Shown here: piece after piece, positions 1 through 7,725 of the stretch | How the letters are laid out: each line of letters starts with the position of its first letter | Position numbering within the stretch: the stretch's first letter is position 1 | Assembly: GCF_003885045.1 (NCBI RefSeq) | Contig: NZ_RHJS01000002.1 | Span: 806,001 to 870,000 of the forward strand | Length of the DNA: 64,000 bases | Origin: Schaedlerella arabinosiphila | Lineage (GTDB): Bacteria > Bacillota > Clostridia > Lachnospirales > Lachnospiraceae | Direction of reading: 5' to 3' | Made by a program: the position numbers and the translations under genes | The notes under the pieces: generated by a model | Databases searched by the model: none | Seen by the model: only the letters and a program-made list of their open reading frames with translations | What the model was told of the DNA's origin: nothing

Positions 1-7
1 AAAACAT

Positions 8-424
8 GTGCAGAGTTATAAAATAGAGATGAAGGAATCCGCACTTCCTGTCTTGCTGACGAAATCTATCTTATACAATTTGATCCGTTGCGTCGGAAAC
101 CATCGCAGGCTTGAATCAAGAATTGAGGCGGAAGCATTGGTGGAGATACCATACATAAAATACCTGTTAGATGTTTTTCGCAGCAATCCGGAGTTCTTTA
201 CCGCATTTCATATCCCGGCAGAGGTTTGTTTAGACGCGGAAGTGTTATACCGTCTTTTTACAGATCAATTTCAAATGCTGACAATGGATGGTGAAAAGTG
301 CTTTGAACAGGTGAAAATGCTGAAACAGGATTCCAGAATAAAGTATTGTTTTAAATGTTCGATTCATTTCTATCGAGTATGCAATAGTGATTCAAAAGCT
401 CTGAATCTGAGCAGTTTTACATAG
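8..424 (+). CDS. unidentified protein, possibly 5'-truncated by the window edge
   Basis: The frame is open to the left edge of the window, so the GTG at 8 may not be the true start; an internal Met follows at residue 8. The 138-residue product is mostly helical in character, with charged and hydrophobic residues mixed, no signal peptide, no membrane segment and several Cys near the C-terminus. I do not recognise a family. It is followed by a good rho-independent terminator, which supports it being the end of a real transcription unit. Confidence 0.45.
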   Translation: MQSYKIEMKESALPVLLTKSILYNLIRCVGNHRRLESRIEAEALVEIPYIKYLLDVFRSNPEFFTAFHIPAEVCLDAEVLYRLFTDQFQMLTMDGEKCFEQVKMLKQDSRIKYCFKCSIHFYRVCNSDSKALNLSSFT

Positions 425-484
425 GGTGGCTCTTTATCCGGAGCGGTGAACTTATCAGGCGTTCCGTACAATATCATGATATAG

Positions 485-530
485 AATACGTTCAATCTTT
501 GATAAATTCAGTGGTTGAACGTATTTTTTT
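485..530 (+). terminator. rho-independent terminator
   Basis: A perfect 11-bp inverted repeat (485-495 AATACGTTCAA pairing with 515-525) with a 19-nt loop runs into a T tract at 524-530. It lies about 60 bp downstream of the first gene. The rest of 531-737 is AT-rich, and I see no gene there; it must carry the promoter of the ABC operon. Confidence 0.75.
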
Positions 531-737
531 CTAATCTTTTTTGTCTGTATTGCAAAGAACAGGTAAAGACTCCTGAAAATAAACTTTTCAAAAATGTTTT
601 TGGAGTTGTGGCATATAAAGTTTGAGCATTCTGAAATACCTCTTATGCAATTTTTGAGACATTTATACAAAAATGAAATAAAATGAAGACAAAGGAACAT
701 AAATTATATTTTTTAAAACAATGGTGAAGGTGGTTTT

Positions 738-1451
738 ATGCTGACTGTAAAATATCTGACAAAGAGTTATGACAATTTTAAGCTGAATGATATTTCGTTC
801 TCATTAAAAGAAGGAAGGATTACAGGCCTTATAGGAATGAATGGCTCCGGCAAAACAACGGTATTAAAGTGTATCTTAGGAGCGGTTCCCTATGAGACAG
901 GAAAGATCTCAATCGGCGGCCTTACCGGGCTACGGAATGAGCAGGAATACAAAGATAAGATCGGAGTTGTCTTTGACAGCGGATGCTTTTACGAGGAGCT
1001 CACACTGGAAGCAATGACGGGCATCATTGCGGGAGCCTATGGAAGCTGGGATGAACGTATCTATTTCGGATATATAGAGCGGTTCGGACTATCCCGTACA
1101 CAGCAGATCAATACGCTTTCCAGGGGGATGAAAATGAAATACAGCCTTGCGTTAGCCTTATCGCATCATGCGGAGCTGCTGATACTGGATGAGCCATCCG
1201 GCGGACTGGATCCGAAAACCCGTCAGTTTTTTTGCGGGGAACTTCTGGCGCAGAAAGAAGAAGGGAAAACCATATTACTCTCTGTAAATGCGATATCGGA
1301 TATCGACAGGATATGTGACGATATTGTTTTTATTCATAACGGAACAATATTGAGGGAGTGCTCCAGAGAGGTATTTTTGATGGAATCCGTAAAGAATCCG
1401 CCAACCGTTGAGGATGCGATGATGGAAATAATCCGCAGGAGGGGGAAATAA
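738..1451 (+). CDS. ABC transporter ATP-binding protein (YtrB/BcrA-like exporter)
   Basis: A 237-residue nucleotide-binding subunit of an ABC-2 type exporter. Visible motifs are Walker A (GMNGSGKTT, about residue 33), the signature LSRGMKMK (about 130) and Walker B LLILDEPSGGLD (about 148) with its catalytic Glu. The H-loop reads LSVNAISD where relatives normally have a His in the S-x-H position, so the switch histidine seems to be Asn. The start has a GGTGG-type ribosome site. The gene is followed after one base by its membrane partner. Such pairs in Firmicutes export peptides or lipids or give self-protection; the substrate cannot be told, and the usual GntR (YtrA) gene is not next to it. 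Confidence 0.9.
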   Translation: MLTVKYLTKSYDNFKLNDISFSLKEGRITGLIGMNGSGKTTVLKCILGAVPYETGKISIGGLTGLRNEQEYKDKIGVVFDSGCFYEELTLEAMTGIIAGAYGSWDERIYFGYIERFGLSRTQQINTLSRGMKMKYSLALALSHHAELLILDEPSGGLDPKTRQFFCGELLAQKEEGKTILLSVNAISDIDRICDDIVFIHNGTILRECSREVFLMESVKNPPTVEDAMMEIIRRRGK

Positions 1452-1452
1452 G

Positions 1453-2109
1453 ATGAAGATGTATACTTTATTAAAAAAAGATCTGTTATTAGCAGGCGAT
1501 TATTTTTGGCTTTCGCCGGCCTGTGCCGTCGGAGTGCCGGTTTTTCTCAGCGCTCAGAACCTGCCGCGCTTCAGCAGTATTTATGTTCTGCTGACAGGAG
1601 TCAGCCTTTCATGCTATTTCCTGTTCAGCAGTATCTTTGCAATGGAAGATAAATATAAGGGGAACCTCTACTTAATGGTAATTCCCTATAAAAAAAGAAA
1701 TATGGTTGAAGCAAAATATCTTCTGGCAGTTTTGATATATCTCTTTACTTTGATTTGCTGTCAGGTAATGTCGTTTACCAAAATCCAGGGGATTGCTTTG
1801 GCAAAATATAAACTGACTTTTTCCGACGCCGCGATTGTGTTTTTTATCATATCAATGGCATGGGGTATATGTTTCCCGCTGTACTATCGCTCTTCGTATG
1901 GAAAGATAAAGGCTGTGCTGTTCGCGGGAATGCTTATAGCTCCGACATGTGTACTGACAGGACTGAACCGCCTGGCGAAGCTGGATATGATTCACGGCAC
2001 AATGACGATTCGCCCGGTACCAGCGGTGATTCTGATACTGTTCAGTATGATGATCCTGCGGGTATCTATAGAAATATCGTGCTGCTTCCTGAAAAAAAGA
2101 AATTTTTGA
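1453..2109 (+). CDS. ABC-2 type transporter permease subunit
   Basis: A 218-residue integral membrane protein with about six hydrophobic segments, starting one base after the ATPase stop, so the two are translationally coupled. The N-terminal MYTLLKKDLLLA and the later EAKYLLAVLIYLF pattern fit the short ABC-2 permeases found with YtrB-like ATPases. With the upstream ATPase it should form a homodimeric or heterodimeric exporter in the cytoplasmic membrane. Substrate unknown. Confidence 0.85.
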   Translation: MKMYTLLKKDLLLAGDYFWLSPACAVGVPVFLSAQNLPRFSSIYVLLTGVSLSCYFLFSSIFAMEDKYKGNLYLMVIPYKKRNMVEAKYLLAVLIYLFTLICCQVMSFTKIQGIALAKYKLTFSDAAIVFFIISMAWGICFPLYYRSSYGKIKAVLFAGMLIAPTCVLTGLNRLAKLDMIHGTMTIRPVPAVILILFSMMILRVSIEISCCFLKKRNF

Positions 2110-2111
2110 GT

Positions 2112-2145
2112 GTTGGTATTTTATGAAAAATATACCAACGGCAAT
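2112..2145 (+). terminator. weak terminator-like hairpin after the ABC operon
   Basis: GTTGGTAT (2112-2119) pairs with ATACCAAC (2132-2139), followed by a short pyrimidine-rich stretch. The right arm lies within the left end of the repeated unit that starts at about 2128, and the second repeat copy lacks the left arm. Termination is plausible but the T tract is poor. Confidence 0.4.
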
Positions 2146-3577
2146 CTTTTTGAAACAAATATGTCAATAAAATAGTAATCTGTCTGCTACTGTCTTTTAA
2201 AGAGTATGATACGAAAATACATTCGGGGTTGTGTATTTGGCCGCGATATGTTATCCTTAACAGGAAGAATCCAAAAAGATATTCATCTTTTTTTGTTCTT
2301 GCCGGTACATCGCCGGGTTACTCAATCACAGTTTTTTATAAAGCAGATTTTCGAGTTTCATTTGCCAGGAGGATATTTTTCAGGCTGTTTTTGTAGGAAT
2401 TTTACTTTTCTGAGTTCATGATTCGTGTTATGATTAGTTCAGAAAAGAAAATTTACAGCGATTCAGAGCAGCGGGCCGCGCGCAGACCTGCCGGCTGTTC
2501 TGAAGTGTGACGGAAATTCTCTCCTCTCCTCGTGTAAACACTCGGAAAGTCCTGCAGGAGAAAGGAGAATTGAATGAATCAGACAACGAAAAAAACAAAC
2601 CAAGATTTTATTATGTCACCGAAGGTTGACGTATGCTTTGCAGGGCTGATGGAGAACCCGATGGTTCGGAAAGGCTTCTGCGCCGCAATCCTGAGGGTTT
2701 CCCCGGAAACGGTTGAGAAAACGGAGCTGCTGCCCACCCATCTGCAGCGCAGCTACGCAGACGATAAGCTGGGAATCCTGGACGTGCGTGTGCGCATGCT
2801 GGACGGTACTCAGATCAACATGGAGATGCAGGTAAAGGGGTACGAATTTTGGGATGAACGGGCCCTGTTTTACCTTTGTAAAATGTTTTCGGATCAACTG
2901 AAATCCGGAGAATCCTATGAAAATCTGAAAAAATGTATACACGTCAGTATTCTGGATTTTATCCGTTTTCCAAAGGATAAGGAGTGCTATCACAGGATCG
3001 GATTTTGCAAAAGAAAGACAGGAAAGCTTTACAGCGACAAACTGGAGATACAGATCCTGGAATTGAAAAAGCTGCCGAAGGAGGTACAGACCGGGGAAGA
3101 GATCGTCAACTGGATGCGTTTTTTTAACGGGAAAAATAAGGAGGAGTTTGAACAGATGGCGAAGAAGAGTGAATATCTGGGCGAGGCTTATGAAGCGCTG
3201 CAGAAGTTAAGCGCGGATGATTTGAAACGCCTGGAGTATGAAGCGAGAGAGAAAGCGCTGAAGGATCATAATTCATTTTTGAGCAGTGCACAGAGAATTG
3301 GAGAGAAACGCGGGGAGAAGCGCGGTAGGAAAATCGGAGAGAAACTTGGCAGAGAAATTGGAGAGAAACACGGCAGGAAAATCGGAGAAGAACATGGCAT
3401 CGAATTGGCAAAGCAAGTATTCCGGCTGCAGGCGCAGGGGAAAACGGAACAGAATATTGCATCTGAATGTGACATTCCGGTTGAGAAGGTGCGGAAGATT
3501 TTAGCGTAATTGCTCTGCCCGCAGCCGGATCATACATGTTTGATTGAGAAAATACAAAAAGAAGACTAAAAGCAATT
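2128..3577. repeat. 1.45-kb duplicated unit, copy 1 (Rpn-like transposase unit)
   Basis: This stretch reappears at 3865-5302 with only scattered single-base changes and one 12-bp length difference inside the gene. It comprises about 445 bp of upstream non-coding DNA, the Rpn-like gene, and about 68 bp of downstream DNA. The upstream part holds a 15-bp stem (2462-2476 with 2490-2504, one mismatch) and a good ribosome site. I see no terminal inverted repeats and no obvious target duplication, so this is a dispersed duplication of the whole transcription unit rather than a classical insertion sequence. A 71-codon frame at 2206-2421 has no ribosome site and is probably not a gene. Confidence 0.9.
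2574..3509 (+). CDS. Rpn-family recombination-promoting nuclease/putative transposase, copy 1
   Basis: A 311-residue PD-(D/E)XK-fold protein of the Rpn / PDDEXK_2 family. The nuclease core is seen as D70 in the GILDVRVR strand and the ExQ pair E84/Q86 in INMEMQVKG, the family's version of the E-x-K motif. The last 90 residues carry a run of short GEKRG/GRKIG-type repeats with a regular Gly spacing, then a small helix-turn-helix-like tail (QNIASECDIPVEKV). The start has GGAGAA at the right distance. Rpn proteins of E. coli are known to be DNA nucleases that promote RecA-independent recombination; the same role here is inferred. Compare copy 2, which has lost E84. Confidence 0.85.
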   Translation: MNQTTKKTNQDFIMSPKVDVCFAGLMENPMVRKGFCAAILRVSPETVEKTELLPTHLQRSYADDKLGILDVRVRMLDGTQINMEMQVKGYEFWDERALFYLCKMFSDQLKSGESYENLKKCIHVSILDFIRFPKDKECYHRIGFCKRKTGKLYSDKLEIQILELKKLPKEVQTGEEIVNWMRFFNGKNKEEFEQMAKKSEYLGEAYEALQKLSADDLKRLEYEAREKALKDHNSFLSSAQRIGEKRGEKRGRKIGEKLGREIGEKHGRKIGEEHGIELAKQVFRLQAQGKTEQNIASECDIPVEKVRKILA

Positions 3578-3864
3578 TATGGTACTTGAACGCCACAGAC
3601 TTCTAAAGGAAGAGGTCTGTGGCTTATATTATGTAAAAAAGCAAAGAGATGAAAGAGAAAGGAATGATCAGAGCGATAAGGCCTTAAGTTCATGGCATTG
3701 AGTCTAACCTCCTGCTGATTTTCGAATCAAAATTGCATCTTGCGCACCCTGGAATACCGGATAATCAAAAGATGTTTTTTAATTTTGGAGATGTAGTAAA
3801 ATGTGAAATGTCAAAGAGATAATGACAGATAAATGAATCGGTTTTACATAGATTTTTTACAGAT
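3578..3864. other. spacer between the two repeat copies, no gene
   Basis: No convincing gene in this 287-bp stretch. It contains a 12-bp stem-loop (3592-3603 with 3612-3623, one G-U pair), which could terminate transcription from copy 1 although the T tract is weak. Confidence 0.5.
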
Positions 3865-5302
3865 AAATATACCAACGGCAATCTTTTTGAAACAAATATG
3901 TCAATAAAATAGTAATCTGTCTACTACTGTCTTTTAAAGAGCATGATGCGAAAATACATTCGGGGTTGTGTATTTGGCCGCGATATGTTATCCTTAACAG
4001 GAAGAATCCAAAAAGATATTCATCTTTTTTTGTTCTTGCCGGTACATCGCCGGGTTACTCAATCACAGTTTTTTATAAAGCAGATTTTCGAGTTTCATTT
4101 GCCAGGAGGATATTTTTCAGGCTGTTTTTGTAGGAATTTTACTTTTCTGAGTCCATGATTCGTGTTATGATTAGTTCAGAAAATAAAATTTGCAGCGATT
4201 CAGAGCAGCCGGCCGCGCGCAGACCTGCCGGCTGTTCTGAAGTGTGACGGAAATTCTCTCATCTCCTCGCGTAAACACTCGGAAAGTCCTGCAGGAGAAA
4301 GGAGAATTGAATGATTCAGACAACGAAAAAAACAAACCAAGATTTTATTATGCTGCCGAAGGTTGACGTATGCTTTGCAGGGCTGATGGAGAACCCGATG
4401 GTTCGGAAAGGCTTCTGCGCCGCAATCCTGCGGGTTTCCCCGGAAACAGTTGAGAAAACGGAGCTGCTCCCTACCCATCTGCAGCGCAGCTACGCAGACG
4501 ATAAGCTGGGAATCCTGGACGTGCGTGTGCGCATGCTGGACGGTACTCAGATCAACATGGGGATGCAGGTAAAGGGGTACGGATTTTGGGATGAGCGGGC
4601 CCTGTTTTATCTTTGTAAAATGTTTTCGGATCAACTGAAATCCGGAGAATACTATGAAAATCTGAAAAAATGTATACACGTCAGTATTCTGGATTTTATC
4701 CGTTTTCCAAAGGATAAGGAGTGCTATCACAGGATCGGCTTTTGCAAAAGAAAGACAGGAAAGCTTTACAGCGACAAGCTGGAGATACAGATCCTGGAAC
4801 TGAAAAAGCTGCCGAAGGAGATACAGACCGGGGAAGAGATCGTCAACTGGATGCGTTTTTTTAACGGGAAAAATAAGGAGGAGTTTGAACAGATGGCGAA
4901 GAAGAGTGAATATCTGGGCGAGGCTTATGAAGCGCTGCAGAAGTTAAGCGCGGATGATTTGAAACGCCTTGAATATGAAGCGAGAGAGAAAGCGCTGAAG
5001 GATCATAATTCATTTTTGAGCAGTGCACAGAGAATTGGAGAGAAGCGCGGGGAGAAGCGTGGAGAGAGGCGCGGCAGAGAAATCGGAGAGAAACACGGCA
5101 GGAAAATCGGAGAAGAACATGGCATCGAATTGGCAAAGCAAGTATTCCGGCTGCAGGCGCAGGGGAAAACGGAACAGAATATTGCATCTGAATGTGACAT
5201 TCCGATTGAGAAGGTGCGGAAGATTTTAGCGTAATTGCTCTGCCCGCAGCCGGATCATACATGTTTGATTGAGAAAATACAAAAAGAAGACTAAAAGCAA
5301 TT
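3865..5302. repeat. 1.44-kb duplicated unit, copy 2
   Basis: Second copy of the unit at 2128-3577. The offset is 1737 bp up to the gene and 1725 bp after it, because the repeat-rich tail of the gene is 12 bp shorter. The upstream hairpin (4199-4213 with 4227-4241) is fully paired here including a G-U, while copy 1 has one mismatch. The right end abuts the Nudix gene's leader at 5303. Confidence 0.9.
4311..5234 (+). CDS. Rpn-family nuclease/putative transposase, copy 2 (catalytic Glu replaced)
   Basis: A 307-residue near-duplicate of the gene at 2574. The key difference is in the nuclease motif: the ExQ of copy 1 (NMEMQ) reads NMGMQ here, a GAG to GGG change at residue 84, and residue 91 is also Glu to Gly. 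From what is known of the PD-(D/E)XK fold, loss of this metal-binding acid should abolish cutting. The C-terminal Gly-rich repeat tract is four residues shorter. Other changes are few and scattered, and the frame is fully open, so the protein may still be made and bind DNA. Confidence 0.8.
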   Translation: MIQTTKKTNQDFIMLPKVDVCFAGLMENPMVRKGFCAAILRVSPETVEKTELLPTHLQRSYADDKLGILDVRVRMLDGTQINMGMQVKGYGFWDERALFYLCKMFSDQLKSGEYYENLKKCIHVSILDFIRFPKDKECYHRIGFCKRKTGKLYSDKLEIQILELKKLPKEIQTGEEIVNWMRFFNGKNKEEFEQMAKKSEYLGEAYEALQKLSADDLKRLEYEAREKALKDHNSFLSSAQRIGEKRGEKRGERRGREIGEKHGRKIGEEHGIELAKQVFRLQAQGKTEQNIASECDIPIEKVRKILA

Positions 5303-5346
5303 GTCCCAAACAGCATACCAGCCAGGGGGACTATGAGGAGGAACTT

Positions 5347-5796
5347 ATGGGGCGTACGGAAGAGGTGGAATTGACGGTATTGTGCCTGATCCGCCGGGGA
5401 GACCAATATTTGCTGCAGGACAGGGTGAAGCCGGATTGGAGCGGGTTTACCTTCCCCGGGGGACATGTGGAAAGGGGCGAGTCTTTCGTGGATGCGGTGA
5501 TCCGGGAGATGAAAGAGGAAACGGGCCTGACCATTGTTCGCCCCAGGCTGTGCGGGGTCAAGCAGTTTCCGATTGAGGGCGGGCGATACATTGTCTTTCT
5601 GTTCCGGGCAGACCATTTTACCGGGGAGGTGGTCTCTTCTGAGGAAGGGGAGATGCATTGGGTCGGTAAAGAGGAGTTGTCCGATGTCAATCTGGCGGAG
5701 GGCTTCCATGAACTGCTCCGCGTCATGCTTGACGAAAGCTGCAGTGAATTTCAGTATGTGGTGGAAAAGGATGAGTGGAAGATTGTGATAAAATAG
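5347..5796 (+). CDS. Nudix hydrolase (MutT / 8-oxo-dGTPase type)
   Basis: A 149-residue protein with a complete Nudix box at residues 39-61: G-x5-E-x7-REMKEETGL. It should hydrolyse a nucleoside diphosphate linked to another moiety; a house-cleaning 8-oxo-dGTP activity is typical of this subgroup but not proven by sequence. I chose ATG 5347 because AGGAGG lies just ahead of it (5335-5341); the longer frame upstream reads back into the repeat unit and is not part of the native gene. Confidence 0.85.
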   Translation: MGRTEEVELTVLCLIRRGDQYLLQDRVKPDWSGFTFPGGHVERGESFVDAVIREMKEETGLTIVRPRLCGVKQFPIEGGRYIVFLFRADHFTGEVVSSEEGEMHWVGKEELSDVNLAEGFHELLRVMLDESCSEFQYVVEKDEWKIVIK

Positions 5797-5808
5797 AGGA
5801 GTGAAGCC

Positions 5809-5970
5809 ATGGACATTTATGTAAATCCCGGAAATCTGTCATTTACGGAAGCGGTAAATTCGCAGATTTTTTGGATTTACAGAAAAAGAGGTACCACCAA
5901 GCCTTTATTCCGAATCGGGGGCTTGATGGAAAAAGCCCCAAAAGAATCCTTCTCCCGGACGTTTAAATGA
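5809..5970 (+). pseudogene. N-terminal stub of an AAA-ATPase-like protein
   Basis: A 53-codon frame with a ribosome site (GAGGAG). Its first 21 residues (MDIYVNPGNLSFTEAVNSQI) look like the start of the large AAA-ATPase-like/DUF1703 proteins common in gut Clostridia, which normally continue with YVDKSGLI. Here the sequence diverges at once and stops, so it is best read as the remains of a gene deleted at this point. Its end overlaps the end of the convergent regulator gene by a few bases. Confidence 0.5.
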
Positions 5971-7516
5971 AATAATCCCCATAGTTTTCCAAAAGATATT
6001 CTTCCGCATCTTTTTCAGAACAACCGGAATATATCTGGCTGATAAAATTATGCGCGATAAATCTGCTGGCCCTGGTTGGAAAGCCAAGGCCCTTAAGGAT
6101 GGAAATATCCGAATCCGTAAGGAAAAAATGCAGCCGGATGTAAGGAAAGCCCAGTTTTTCCAATACAAGGGAGGTCCTGTCGGATAAAGTGATGATGTGC
6201 TGGTAGGACAGGGTTTCAATCTGGTACAGTTCGTTGATGTCCAATACGGCCACGATTTTAAAATCAAAATATTCTTTCAGTGTTTCAACAAAATATTCAA
6301 GCTTTTCCTGGATGGTATTCGTAATCAATATAAGCCGCATTTTTTCCCGTCCGATGATTTTATTCCGCAAAATCCACTTTTTCATCATCAATGTGATTGC
6401 AGAGATGTGGTCCTGGTTCATCTGAAACTGCCAGTTTTTCAGGAAGAAGGAAGCATATTCGGATATACAGGCGTAGATTTCACGTTCGTGCTGCTCCGTA
6501 TGTTTTACCAGCTTATCCGACAGTTCAATATGATAGAAATGGGCCGAGATTTTTTTATACAGATAGGTATAAAGTTCCTGAAATACCTGCCTTTCTGTAT
6601 AAAAATTCAAATTGAGTTCGGAACATACGGACTGGAAAAATCCGCGTACATCCGCCTCCAGCGCGGGGCTTTGGGGCACGGCAAGAGCCGGGCGAAAATC
6701 AAGTATCGATAAAATATGGTTTATGGCATCGTTTTCAAAGGCTGAGTCAGAAAAAGAAAACGGGGTGTCCGGCGCAGCAATCAAAAACTTCGGCGATTCA
6801 TGGAGATGCTCCTTATGGCAGCAGTGAAGAACCAGATAGATCAACAACAGTTTTTTGCTGGGATAAGAAGGGACGGCTTTTATGGTATCTAAAATCCTGC
6901 GGTACAGTTGGATGGCCCGTTCTTCGGTTTCCTGCAGCATATCCGAAAAATGGCTGTAGAGCAGATGTTCAAAGGGGGAGTTGGCAAGCCGCTCATAAAA
7001 TTTGAGATCTTCGCCCACTTCGGCAATCTGCAGCAGAAGTCCGGATACAGATAACCGAAACTGAAATTCATCCCCTTGGATGGCGATCCCTTTTTTGCGT
7101 AATACGACTAATTCCAGACCGTAAGGCACGAGATACGTTTTCAGGTATCTGGTGTCTTTCTTTTTGGTTGTAAGAGAAAATCCCCATTCACTGTAGAGAC
7201 GGCTCAAATTGGCATAGCCGTTCTGAAAACAGAGCAGTATGATGACAGCGATCCGTTCCCGGATGGACGGAAGATACAGAGACATCTCCAGATTCTGAAT
7301 AAAATGCAGATAGTCGGAATAATTCATGGCCGAGGTCACCTGGTTATTATGCACTTCCATCTGAAAACGGGAAGGCAGCTCCTGGTTCAAATGATGGATC
7401 TCCTTTCGAATGGAAGAAACCTCTTTTTTAAAATACAATGCAAGCTGCTTTATGGAAACGGATTTTTGATCCTGTATGTAATTGAGCAATCTCAAATTTT
7501 CCGGATATAATGCCAT
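5963..7516 (-). CDS. BglG/Mga-type transcriptional regulator of the adjacent PTS unit
   Basis: About 517 residues from an ATG at 7516 preceded by GGAAAGGAA; a longer frame to 7594 has no ribosome site. The N-terminus has a winged-helix segment (LLNYIQDQKSVSIKQLALYF), the middle is the helical region typical of Mga/PRD-like regulators, and the end (KMRLILITNTIQEKLEYF onward) resembles a PTS IIB-like domain. It is transcribed divergently from the PTS permease gene, the usual arrangement for a regulator whose activity is set by PTS phosphorylation and that controls the neighbouring transporter. Confidence 0.75.
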   Translation of the reverse strand: MALYPENLRLLNYIQDQKSVSIKQLALYFKKEVSSIRKEIHHLNQELPSRFQMEVHNNQVTSAMNYSDYLHFIQNLEMSLYLPSIRERIAVIILLCFQNGYANLSRLYSEWGFSLTTKKKDTRYLKTYLVPYGLELVVLRKKGIAIQGDEFQFRLSVSGLLLQIAEVGEDLKFYERLANSPFEHLLYSHFSDMLQETEERAIQLYRRILDTIKAVPSYPSKKLLLIYLVLHCCHKEHLHESPKFLIAAPDTPFSFSDSAFENDAINHILSILDFRPALAVPQSPALEADVRGFFQSVCSELNLNFYTERQVFQELYTYLYKKISAHFYHIELSDKLVKHTEQHEREIYACISEYASFFLKNWQFQMNQDHISAITLMMKKWILRNKIIGREKMRLILITNTIQEKLEYFVETLKEYFDFKIVAVLDINELYQIETLSYQHIITLSDRTSLVLEKLGFPYIRLHFFLTDSDISILKGLGFPTRASRFIAHNFISQIYSGCSEKDAEEYLLENYGDYFI

Positions 7517-7627
7517 AATTTTTTCATTCCTTTCCCTGCAAAACGGACTTTTTCGTATATACATCAATATAACGCATCCAGAAAATAAAGGCAACTATTT
7601 TCCTTTGAAAAGTAGAATATCATATCT

Positions 7628-7656
7628 TTGAAATTACCTTAAACTGTATATATAAT
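7628..7656 (+). promoter_or_regulatory. sigma-A promoter of the PTS/lyase operon
   Basis: TTGAAA (7628-7633), a 17-bp spacer and a perfect TATAAT (7651-7656), about 70 bp ahead of the PTS start codon. An imperfect dyad around 7592-7615 (CTATTTTC / GAAAAGTAG) between the divergent genes is a candidate operator. Confidence 0.7.
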
Positions 7657-7725
7657 GAAATCATAACAAAGGATGCATCTTCTTAATGTTATAAATCACA
7701 GTAGAGAAAACATGAGGAGGTTACG

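Noticed and set aside
455..700. 81-codon frame on the - strand
   Set aside because: Includes the terminator hairpin and AT-rich spacer; low-complexity Phe/Ile/Lys-rich product with no ribosome site.
2206..2421. 71-codon frame conserved in both repeat copies (also 3943-4158)
   Set aside because: Conserved only because the DNA is duplicated; no ribosome site, and composition looks non-coding.
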